Source: Ascoidea asiatica (lineage: Eukaryota; Ascomycota; Saccharomycetes; Ascoideales; Ascoideaceae). From it: a stretch of 64,000 nucleotides of DNA. Position 1 is the first letter of the stretch. Each line of letters starts with the position of its first letter. The stretch is from positions 62,001 to 126,000 of the forward strand of contig BCKQ01000016.1 in the NCBI GenBank assembly GCA_001600695.1, written 5' to 3'. Under the pieces are notes generated by a model, which did not search any database, was not told the DNA's origin, and worked only from the letters and a program-made list of their open reading frames with translations. Shown here piece by piece: positions 53,467 to 63,851 of the stretch. Made by a program: the position numbers and the translations under genes.

Positions 53467-55842
53467 ATGAACAACAGCAGCAGTGGCATCTCCAGCACCT
53501 TCACTAACAGAATCACCATCGACCATTACTCCTATTTATTCAATTCGTCTGTTCCTAAATCTGATTTGTATTGGCGCAACTTCTTCACTTTTCCTGTTTA
53601 TATTCCTGCATTGAAAGCTACTCTCAATGTTTTGTCTCTTTCCTCACTCCTACCAGAAAACTATCCTCAAATTACTTCAAATGATCAGTATAATTATCTG
53701 ATAATCAATCTTATATTCAATCAAGCTGTCTGTCAAATTGATTCTCTTATTGATGATACTAACAATAATACGGTTAATGACCAACATGATACTCAAAAAG
53801 ATAATGATTTAGAATATAAAATAAATAATGTCTTGCTCATATTAATCACTTTATTTGAAATTCTTATTCAAAAATTAAATCAATTAAATGTTTCTTCAAC
53901 AAATTCAAAAAGTTTCGTTATGGTAAATTTATTATCTTCAAATAGTAATAAACAATCTTTGGATTCTTTAAATAACTCAATTGTGAATAATTTAATTAAC
54001 AAGATCATAATAAACTCTTCAACTTTTAAATCTATTTATACAATAAATCTAAACATTTCTCTATTAAAGAATTCTATTCTTTTATTTACTAATTCTAATT
54101 ATTTTACTAATTTTTACAATATAAATACTTCCTCCAATTTAAATGATTTCATTTATTCAACAATATTATCTCAAATCCAGTCGAGTCAATCTGATAATTC
54201 TATGAATATATTATTGTTATCGGATTTAATTATAATTTTGATTATCCTTATTAATAACAATAATGACAATAATGTATATAAAACTCATTTATGTAATCTT
54301 CATTTTAATCTAAATTTAGAAACTCATGACAATAATAATCAAACTGATAGTGATGATGATAATGATAAATTATCTTTCATTTTAATAAATCTTTTCAATA
54401 AACTTATTTCAATTAATTTAATTCAATTAAATAACCTAAAAAGTGATTTATTAATAAAATCCTCAAGTTCAATAAGTTTTTTGAATTTTTTAACTTTCAA
54501 TAAATTCAATTCAATTAATTTTGATTATTCAACTTATTTATCAAATAAATTTCTATTAGTGAATGATAACAATTCAACTGAAAGCTTACAATTAGAATTA
54601 ATCCTATTCAATAAAAAAAAAAATATTTTGAATTTCGACAATAATTATAATGATTTATTAATTTTTAATATTTTTTTTTATAATTTACTTATTTTAAATA
54701 AAAAAAATTTTATAAATTCTTTATTAGTTAATGATAATCTACAATTTCTTGAAATCTTTTTATCTTTTGTCACTTTTATATTTCAAAATCAAAATAAAAA
54801 CAAAATTTTTAAAAATTTATCAAGACTAAATTTATTAATTTTAAATCATTTAATAAATTCAAATTCAAAAAAAAATTCAAATTTCTTATTCAATTATATT
54901 ATAAATTCAAATAATTTCAAAATTTCACATCAGTTAAATCCATTTATAAATGATTTAACTTTAACCAAAAACTATAATAAATTAATGATTTTTTATTTAT
55001 TAAATGACCTTCAATTCATTTTAAGATACAATTTAACTTTAAATCTAGATTTGATTATTTATAAGTTGGCAATTATTAATATATTAAAAATTATAGTTAT
55101 CTTGATCAATAATAATCAATACATTGTGGAGTTTCAAAATTATGAGTGGAATGAATTATTTATCTCATTATTCAATTTAATCAAATTTATTTTATTAAAA
55201 ATTAAAAATTTCAGTTCAATTAAATTAAATTCCTTATTAGAAGAAATTTATAACCTAATTTTTGTATTATTGAAATTTAATAAATTTCTCCTATTTGATA
55301 ATGAAGTTAAATTTCAGTTAATCTACAAAATTATTGAAAATAATGAAATTATTCTAAACTCAATTCAAATGCTATTGAAGTTTAAGCCTACTAATAATAT
55401 TTCAGATATTAATTTGATTAATGTCAATAAATTTTCAAAACTTATTAATAATATAAGTGAAATTTTAGAAACAAATGTATTTAATCAAAGAGACTTTGAT
55501 TATCATGAAATACAATCTACTTTAAAACTTAAAATCAAAAATAATTTGAAACTTGAAGATCTTGATGTTGATACGAGTGACGAGTATCAGAATTCTAATC
55601 AATCTAATATCCTTGAATATAAGAATGCAAAAAAAATTGCCAATAAAAATCAAAATAAAAATATAGATGAAAATGAAAATCTTAGTTTGGAATCGCTAAT
55701 TCAAGATGACAAATTATTATTCAAAAATGAAAGCTTTAAGTATATCAAAAAAGGTGATGCAATCTATTCAAATCAAAAAATCTCTAAGTTAAATGATTCT
55801 GTAGGTATTTTGATTCAAAACAATCATACTTTGTATAAGTGA
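53467..55842 (+). CDS. Large helical protein of unknown function, possibly ARMH3/DUF1741-like
   Basis: The first ATG at 53467 gives 791 residues; the frame upstream has no ATG. Composition is extreme, dominated by Leu, Ile, Asn, Ser and Lys, with repeating amphipathic helices that suggest an armadillo-like solenoid. The N-terminus (DLYWRNFFTFPVYIPALKA, then LSLSSLLPENYPQ) recalls the start of fungal ARMH3/DUF1741 proteins, but I cannot align the rest by eye. Residues about 690-745 are polar and Asn/Glu-rich, and the last 35 residues look conserved in style. The stop is TGA, showing that TGA is a stop in this genome. One CTG codon lies at 53698. Confidence 0.7.
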   Translation: MNNSSSGISSTFTNRITIDHYSYLFNSSVPKSDLYWRNFFTFPVYIPALKATLNVLSLSSLLPENYPQITSNDQYNYLIINLIFNQAVCQIDSLIDDTNNNTVNDQHDTQKDNDLEYKINNVLLILITLFEILIQKLNQLNVSSTNSKSFVMVNLLSSNSNKQSLDSLNNSIVNNLINKIIINSSTFKSIYTINLNISLLKNSILLFTNSNYFTNFYNINTSSNLNDFIYSTILSQIQSSQSDNSMNILLLSDLIIILIILINNNNDNNVYKTHLCNLHFNLNLETHDNNNQTDSDDDNDKLSFILINLFNKLISINLIQLNNLKSDLLIKSSSSISFLNFLTFNKFNSINFDYSTYLSNKFLLVNDNNSTESLQLELILFNKKKNILNFDNNYNDLLIFNIFFYNLLILNKKNFINSLLVNDNLQFLEIFLSFVTFIFQNQNKNKIFKNLSRLNLLILNHLINSNSKKNSNFLFNYIINSNNFKISHQLNPFINDLTLTKNYNKLMIFYLLNDLQFILRYNLTLNLDLIIYKLAIINILKIIVILINNNQYIVEFQNYEWNELFISLFNLIKFILLKIKNFSSIKLNSLLEEIYNLIFVLLKFNKFLLFDNEVKFQLIYKIIENNEIILNSIQMLLKFKPTNNISDINLINVNKFSKLINNISEILETNVFNQRDFDYHEIQSTLKLKIKNNLKLEDLDVDTSDEYQNSNQSNILEYKNAKKIANKNQNKNIDENENLSLESLIQDDKLLFKNESFKYIKKGDAIYSNQKISKLNDSVGILIQNNHTLYK

Positions 55843-56828
55843 CCCAGAAATAATTTTGATATATTTAGCTTGATACTCTTCACTATATCTTTATAGATTT
55901 TCATTTTTCTAACGTTTTTCTAAATTTAAAATAAATATTTTAGAGTTCATTAGCTTGCTTCCTACACAATTTGACATAAAGTATTTGATTCTTAGTTATA
56001 GCGATATCTCAGGATCCCGGATTTGCAAGACCTAAACAAAATTTGCACCTGACTTGCTTCCCTCAAGATATTGATAGCAGATATGTAGAGCTTTTTTCCC
56101 GATGGCAAATTAACAGTAAAATTGGGCATAAATCTTACTTCAGTTTGCAATTAAGTTTAAATTTACATGCATTAAGACGCTAAATCATGTGACGGATTGA
56201 AAACCAATTATGTGGGATTTCTGTGTAAACTGCTAAAAGTAAAAATACTCCATGGAACTTGCTTTTCACAACAAAACGCATCTTCCATTTTCAGACAGCT
56301 TCTTTAAAAGGAGTTGGTAATGGGAACGAAAATTCAGCTTTTCTATCTGACTTGAACAGCGCAAATTTGATTTAAAAATTCCCGTCCTACAGGTTAAAGC
56401 GGGTTAGAAAATTAAAGTTTTTGTAACATTAGCGGAAATTCAAATAAACAATCTCTCACATATTAGCTATTCTGTTATAAAAAAAAAAGTTTTAAAATGA
56501 AAATTCTTCAAATCTATTGTCATGCTTGTATCCCAGAAGAATTTTCCTCCAAATAATCCTTAAGGTCCTTAAGGTCTGCTTTCTGTAATAGCAATAGTAG
56601 CAAAAATGATTAGTTTATCTCACTCAGTAGGCGTTGAAATAAAACTAAATCTTACAAATCCATTGGGACTTTCAAGTACGGTGTTTATTCAGTTTTCGGT
56701 ATGTGCGGCCGATATAAGGTAAGGCTGCTTACTGTTGAGCCTTCATGCGTATATGTGCTCCTTGAAATTGTTAGGCGTAATAGAGTTATCATTGCTGCGT
56801 AAAGAGTTTAAGCACTTATTGAGCTACG

Positions 56829-56917
56829 CTAGCATAGCACAGCATCTTAACGAACAAAACTCGTTAACTAACGTATGTTCTTTTTTTTTTGTCCGTTAAG
56901 ATATTGTGCTATGACAG
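56829..56917. repeat. 27-bp imperfect inverted repeat with T10 loop
   Basis: Arms 56829-56855 and 56891-56917 pair at 22 of 27 positions around a 35-nt spacer that includes ten consecutive T residues. The paired core contains CATAGCACA and TCTTAACG. Confidence 0.85.
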
Positions 56918-58875
56918 AGTGTTCTGATCACAATTTCCCTACCAGTTAACAATACAAGTCAGAGCACTGAAAATACTGTGAGACGGTTTCCCGGTAATTG
57001 TGATACTGAGCCGAAACAGGGAAATATACAAAAGTTTGTAAATAATACGGTACCATTAGTAGGATATTATTTATTTGAAACCTGTGTTCAGACATGAAGC
57101 AAAATTCAAGATTGTCAGCTTCATTTTTAATATAAAGAATACTCAGGTTTACTCGTCACTATTATATTAGTGATATAGTATCAGTTTATCAAAGCTTCAA
57201 CATGAATTTAGAAAGAACTTGATTTTTCGAGTCAATAAAAAAATATTGATAACCACTAGTGGTTTTGTATTCAAAAAATAATCTAAATGTATTTATAACA
57301 TACATAGAATTGTTTCTCCAAGTTCAATGAATTAACGTCTGACATAAAAGTAACGTTACTTTTCAAAAAATGAAATGAAAAAAAGTATTATAAAATTGAT
57401 AGGTGCTATAAATCTATTTATTTGAACATTCATTTTCTTGTTGCTACATGCTCTTAGACTATAATATCAACAAACCTATAATCTTTTAAACACCTACTTC
57501 CGAGGATATCTTTCATAATTACAAAATAATAATTCGAGCATCCTCATACAAAATCAAAATCAATGCAGCAAACATCAGTTAAGGGTAGATTTCCTTCTCT
57601 GTTTCAATTAACCCTGATACCTTCCATTTTGGGAGGTCTGTTACGGTTGAAAAACTTTTGGTTTTGTGTTATCTTCAAAGATGCAAGGATTAATACATGG
57701 GCAAACCCGAAATGAAACACAGCGGTGGGTTCCAAAGATAATTACCAGGACTACCATACCTTTCCCGTAGCTAAAGGTATGATAAGGAAATATATTTCCC
57801 ATAAAAAAGCCCAGTCCATGATCTGGGAATTTAAAGGGGATTCTTTTTACATTTTTGCAGAGTGGATAGTTTCTAAGAGGAAAGCAGATGTAGATTGGAG
57901 TAAATTCTTTCCACATTTTCTCATGGTAGATAATTTCAATTGAAGGAAGTATAGGTAGAGTGGAGGGAATCAAAAAACAAATATTTTTTCAAAATCCCAA
58001 AAGTAGAAATGAGAATAATATTTTGAAACATTAATCAAAGTTTCGGAAAACAATAATTATCATACCCTTCGATTATAGAACATTATAAAAAAAAAAAAAA
58101 AAAAAATGAAAGTTTTGCCCAGAAACTACAATATATATTGAATTAAAAACGGAACTTACAAGCATTTTTGGATGCGAGCAAATGAAGCAAGGGTATTCCA
58201 TATTCGTAAACTTCGTCCAAGTACTTTTGTGAGGTTATTATGTCAGAAAATTCAGTATTTTGCAGATATGATCTGAGATCAGTAGATCAATCTCAGAATC
58301 TTCCCTAACAGCTTTAAAATATAATGCAGTTTAAAATATAGTACTTTTAATAACATCTGTTTACTGAATTATACAACCGTGTAATGTAAACTTAAAACAT
58401 GTTACTAAAATTAGCTGGCTGTTATATAGTTTTAAACTCTGCTAGGTAAAACTTAAATACAAGCAATTAAAAGAGCGTACCGTGAAATGCAGTTAGGCTA
58501 ATATTGAGAGTCTTGTTTACTTCACTGAGGAAAATCTACAAGTAGATGCAAAGCTTTGGTAGGATGCTAGTCACAGGCGTTGTCTTTCTTTACACAGAAA
58601 ACTGCATGTAAAAATATGAATACAGATATCTACATATAAATGTGAACATCTACAGTAATGGATTCATGCTGGTAAACACTAATTATCTGTGTCAGTAATA
58701 GCTATAGCTATTACCATAGTGTTATCTCCAAGCAATGTTTTGATAGTAATTTTTTTGGTAAATCATAACATTGGAGATAGAGTTAATAAGCATGCTTGAG
58801 TTGTTTGTAAAAGATGGATGGACCTCGATTCCCATTTTGAATTTTTTAGGATAACGCATATTCGACACTATAGTA

Positions 58876-58889
58876 GTACACTAGTGTAC
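58876..58889. promoter_or_regulatory. 14-bp perfect palindrome GTACACTAGTGTAC
   Basis: A perfect dyad upstream of the Cyc8-like gene. It lies 55 bp from an 18-bp palindrome and inside the TACTGTA-rich interval. A protein-binding role is inference. Confidence 0.5.
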
Positions 58890-58943
58890 AGCACAGTAGT
58901 TTCCCGATTTCATACTTTTTATAAATTTACTAATAGTGAATGT

Positions 58944-58961
58944 ACTCTACTGCAGTAGAGT
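58944..58961. promoter_or_regulatory. 18-bp perfect palindrome ACTCTACTGCAGTAGAGT
   Basis: A perfect inverted repeat with no spacer. Its centre CTACTGCAGTAG is related to the TACTGTA/TACAGTA motif recurring around it. Confidence 0.55.
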
Positions 58962-60930
58962 GCTACAGATTAAAAAGTTATTTTGTAACGTTACTGGAAT
59001 AATTATACCGTACTGTTATCATACACTATATAAATTCCTGGGGAAATTTTTGAGATTCGCAGACTGGATATATGATTTATACCATAGATATAAAATTTAT
59101 TGAAAAACTAAATAGGTTAATAAAAAAAAAATTTGAAAAAATGGCAGATACTATATTTCCGTAATATTTAGGAATACTTTTGATAGCGTTATTTAATTTA
59201 AGTACAATCAGTAGTAATTGCTATTCATGCTACTTTATTAGTAGTCTATAAACTATTACACATTTTTAATTATACTCTCTCCAAAAGTTTTATCTAGCAT
59301 TCCATTTTCAATTCTTTTTCTTTAAGAAAGCTTTAGTAACTTATTGCTGTTTGTTTCAGTGTAACTAATTTGTGTTTAAATGCCAGACACACTCGTCGTT
59401 TAAAATTCAAAAGTGAAGCAGAACAAGTTGTACAGTAAATTTTTTTCTTTTCAAAAAAAACATGTTAGAATTTTAAAATTAATGATCATTCCTCTTTTCA
59501 ACAGAACAACTAATACACAATAACAGTGGGAGTTCTTCTGCATAAGTCAGTACAACTCAAGCAACGTTGGAGGAAAACACGCTCCAATCCCACCGATTAC
59601 GTCTTTTCTTAGATAAAAGGATAATACACCTTTAGTTGAGATCTACTGTACTTGATCACAAAATTCCCTTTTTCTAGTTGTTTATCTTAAAAAAGTACAG
59701 CATTTTCTTGGAAATGTCCCAATAAAGAAAAACAAAAATATGCAAGTACACGATGGCTAACGACAGCTACAGTCTTGAGGTTTCAAAGTTAGAAGTGTAA
59801 TATAAATAATTTACAGTAGCTTAAAAGTATAAAGTCTAAAAACATTTTCACATGATAGACACAGGAAGAACACTCCCGGCTAACTTTAATGATACATAAC
59901 TACAGACTGCATGGAACCCGCTTAAAATTACTCTGTACTAATTATTTGAAAGGCTGCGATATTATTTAAGTTGAATTATTATACTGCTAGAAACGGTTAG
60001 AATCATATTTACACAGCATGAAGCTTGATCTTGCAAGCAAATCTTGTCAACACACTGCGGTGACTTTGATTAATCTGATCATGAGACTTTGTAGAAATAA
60101 ATATACACTAGGAAATTTTGAGTAAAAAAATACCACTATTACAGCACTTACTGCCAAACACTCTGGAAAAATAATAAGAAACTCAGATGCTCAATTTTGA
60201 AAATTTTGTTCCGTTTTAACTTTGTCCATTCGTATCATATAAAGCTTTTACTAATATAGTTCTGCAAATTCCAGACTGTTCTCCAGTAATGGATAAATTT
60301 GTGATTCCGTTCAGTGGAATACTAGTAGTAAATTTCTGAGAGTTGATTAATGCCTATTTTTACTGTACCAAACATTAGTAAACTTACCAACTGAGATTCA
60401 TGCAAAACATTTTAATACACAGACTCCTGCTGCACGACATTTTGATTGCTCCGTAGCAACCAACATAACCATCCGAAAAAAAAATTAAAATAACTTTCTT
60501 GGTGGAGGCATATATGTGCACATACGTAGAGATGTATAACAAAATATGTAAACTTGAAACTAAAATAGCTGCATCTACAGTAAATAACTTAAAGTTCTTC
60601 TACATGAACCTTAGCTTTGCAATATTGAAAGTTCAAAATATTCATGATTCTTTTTGACTTTCTTTTCTTTTTGATTAGTCTACTGTACACCACCGGCAAC
60701 ACTAAAGAGCCAAAAGACTAAAGAATAAGAAAAGAATAAGCATAAAATAATAATTAAACTGGATTTCGCAAACTCAGAACTTCTTTCCCACAAACTGATA
60801 ATTTTAATTTCAACATTCAGACTTCCACTTTACTTTACCATTTCAACCACTGCCCAATGCCTCAGCCGGGATATTTCTTTAACTGCTGGTTGTATAAATA
60901 AAACCTCTTTTATCCTTTCACTTGATTTTC

Positions 60931-60989
60931 TTCATTTCTTCATTTCTTTATTTCTTTATTTCTTTATTTCTTTATTTCTTTATTTCTTC
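60931..60989 (+). repeat. ATTTCTTT octamer array
   Basis: About seven tandem ATTTCTT(T/C) units in a pyrimidine-rich strand, 620 bp upstream of the Cyc8-like ATG. Confidence 0.9.
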
Positions 60990-61332
60990 TTTCTGCCTTT
61001 TTTCTTTTATTTTATTTTGCTCTTTTTTTGAAAAGCTTGAACATTTTTTTGCTTACATTGATATACTATTTAACTATATTCTACTATTCAACTAGACAAC
61101 TTAATATTCTATTTTCATTTAGATATATATATATATATATTGTATATGTGACTTATAGTATAAAAATTATATATAATATATTACACCATTTCAAATACTT
61201 TATACTACTAGTATATATATGAAGTAAAAACTGGCATTTATATTATCAAAATTCTAGGTCCAATATACTGTATTTCAATATTTGATGAATTTTTATTTAA
61301 TATAATTCTCTGATAAAAAAAGAACAATAATA

Positions 61333-61437
61333 ATAACATCAACAATAGCATCAACAATAGCATAAACAATAGCATCAACAATAGCATTATTAATAAAATC
61401 AACGATATCATCAACAATAGCATTAATAATAACAAAA
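61333..61437 (+). repeat. AACAATAGCATC degenerate 12-mer array
   Basis: About eight imperfect units of AACAATAGCATC. An 80-codon minus-strand frame of Leu/Met repeats here is a by-product of the array. Confidence 0.85.
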
Positions 61438-61510
61438 ATATTATCCATAATAATATCTTACACTCAATATTGCTACTCATTTATTACATACAAATATCCT
61501 GATCTATTAT

Positions 61511-61566
61511 AATAACATAATAACATAATAACATCATAACATAATAACATAATAACATAATAACAT
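61511..61566 (+). repeat. AATAACAT octamer array, seven copies
   Basis: Seven tandem octamers, one with C in the first position, ending 35 bp before the Cyc8-like ATG. They are therefore likely in its leader. Confidence 0.95.
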
Positions 61567-61601
61567 AATAGTATAACAGTATAGTAGTATAGAATTTCAT
61601 A

Positions 61602-63765
61602 ATGGCTCCCAAAAGATTACTGCTTGATTCTCCCCTTCCACCTCAAGAAAGAATTAAACGCTCTCATACTTCAAATTCATCAACAATGAGTAGGAATCAT
61701 CAAAACAAAAATTATATTTCATTACCTCGTCCTCCTCCATTACCAATTCCTATTCAGAATCCACTTTCTACTCAAGCACAAATACAGCCTCAACTTCAAC
61801 CTCAACATCAGCATCAACCTCAGCATCAACTTCTGGACCCAAATATTCCATTACCATTAGAAACTCCTATTCAAGGCTCAATTCAGGTTCCAATACAAAA
61901 TCAAATACAACCCCCTATTCAAGCTCCGATGCAAGATCCCACCCAGACTCCAATACAAGGTGATATTCAAAAGGCCATCAGGGCTGATCCTTCTCAAATA
62001 CCTTTAAAAAGTTCTATCCAAGCTCCAATTCTTGTTTCTGAAAGAAACTCAAATAATATCACTCAAAATAAAACAGAAAACTCTTGGGCATTTAATGCAA
62101 CTGAAGCTTGGATTTGCTTCGCTTCCACTGCTCTTTCTATGGAAGATTACAATCTCACAATTTCTTGTACAGAAAGGGCTTTAAAGCACGATCCTGCTTC
62201 TTCTCAAGCATTTTGTTTGTTATCTTCTGCAGTAAGATTAGATTCTTCAAAAGTCAATAAACAACAAGAATGGTTAAGAATTGCCTCAAAAATTACTGAT
62301 TCAATAGTTAAATATCAAAATTTATCTTTTGATTATAAGATATTTGTTGAATTAGGTAGAGGGTATTTAATCTCTGATGATATTAACCAGGCTGAAGCTG
62401 CTTTAAATAAAGCTCTACAATTAAACGATAATGATCCTGAAATTTACTTTCTTAAAGGTAAAGTGTTTATAAATCTAGGTATGAAAGCTGATGCTTCAGA
62501 ATCTTTTAAAAGTTGCTTAAGTTTTTTTCCAAATGATCCTAATTTTATGATGAAAGAAAAACAATCTTGTATTTTAGCTAACTCTTGTCATATTGAGTTA
62601 GCTAATGTATATGCATCGGATGGTAAAACAAATACTGCAATTGAAGAATTAAATAAAATTTATATAAATTCTGCTATTGAATCAAAATTAGATAATCTAG
62701 TTGATTTATGGTGTGCATTATGTGTTGCAAAAGATCGTTCAAATGATTCACAAGGCGCTTTATATTGCTTACGTCAAGCTCGAGAAAAAGTTCCATCAAA
62801 TAGTAGTGCGACTTATAGATTGGATTTATTGGAGTCTTTCTTTCTATTAAAAGATCCTAATTATAGTAATCCTGATTATGTTGTTCAAATTCTTCTAAAA
62901 TATATTGAAAATAATCCCCAATTTAATGAAGATTTTCAATCAGATTTTCTACCTTTCTTTTTTGTTGGGTATTCTAGTTTAGTTACAAGAAATATTAACT
63001 TTGCATATAAAATGTTTGAATTCGTTTTAAAAAAGTGTTCAAATTCTCCATTACCTTGGTTAGCAATGGGTGCTGTATATTTGGAAATTGGACAGTTAAA
63101 GGACTCTTTATATGCTTATTCACAAGCAGCTCAAATAGAAGATAATATAAATGCTTTAGCTTCAGCTGATGCTTTATGTAGTGCATGGCAAGGATTATCA
63201 GCAGTTTACGAAAGATGTGATGACCAATTACCAGACGCAGCAGATGCTTGCCATCATGCTGCTACTCATGCCAGACGTTCAGGTCAAACGGAAGTTAGTA
63301 TTAATCTTAGTGCAAGAGAAGAAGCTTTGAAAGCAGCTCAATTGAAACAGAGGCCTGCTCCAGCTCCTTCAAAATATCCTCCGTTACCTGTTATAATGGT
63401 GAGAGAATTAACAGCCTTGTCTTTTCGTGATAGAGTCGCTCTTGCTACCAAAGAATCTTTGCTACCCATGAAACAATCAGAGGAACAGAGAAGACTTGTT
63501 AATGAAATACCTGTCTCAATTATGTATCAACAAAGAGAAGAAAATTCCGTCGTTACTCAACTACCTTCCCTTCCTCAGGTACAAGCAAGAGTTCAATCTC
63601 AAGACCATCATCAAACGCAATCTCTTCCTCAAAAACTACAACAAGTTCCAATTGATGTACAGTCTCCAACTCTTAATCAAGGTCCAGTACCAGCATCCTT
63701 ACAATCCCATCCACAACAACAACAACAGCAACAACAACAACAACAGCAACGACAGCAACAACAGC

Positions 63766-63805
<40 letters not shown>

Positions 63806-63807
63806 GC

Positions 63808-63851
<44 letters not shown>

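Larger units (their letters stand above)
55843..61601. other. 5.8 kb region without a credible gene, upstream of the Cyc8-like gene
   Basis: This is the longest gene-free stretch in the window. It holds a 27-bp imperfect inverted repeat (56829-56917). It also holds two perfect palindromes (58876-58889 and 58944-58961). Between about 58650 and 60690 there is a cluster of roughly seven TACTGTA/TACAGTA motifs plus near matches. Three repeat arrays occupy the last 700 bp. From about 61290 to the next ATG at 61602 I see no ATG on the plus strand, as expected for a long leader. Frames at 57563-57973 are discussed under rejected items. A long regulatory region is the simplest reading. Confidence 0.55.

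Noticed and set aside
57563-57973. A 126-codon plus-strand frame with one internal TGA and a 110-codon minus-strand frame over the same bases
   Set aside because: The first 50 plus-strand codons contain three CTG codons, unlike the rest of the window, and I recognise no domain. TGA is a real stop here. I treat it as chance open sequence, though a remnant gene is possible.
61238-61480. 80-codon minus-strand frame rich in Leu and Met
   Set aside because: Produced by the AACAATAGCATC array; no gene features.
55843-61601. Centromere or LTR-retrotransposon remnant
   Set aside because: I found no long inverted repeats, no point-centromere elements, and no paired long terminal repeats or reverse-transcriptase motifs. 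Kept only as an alternative explanation.
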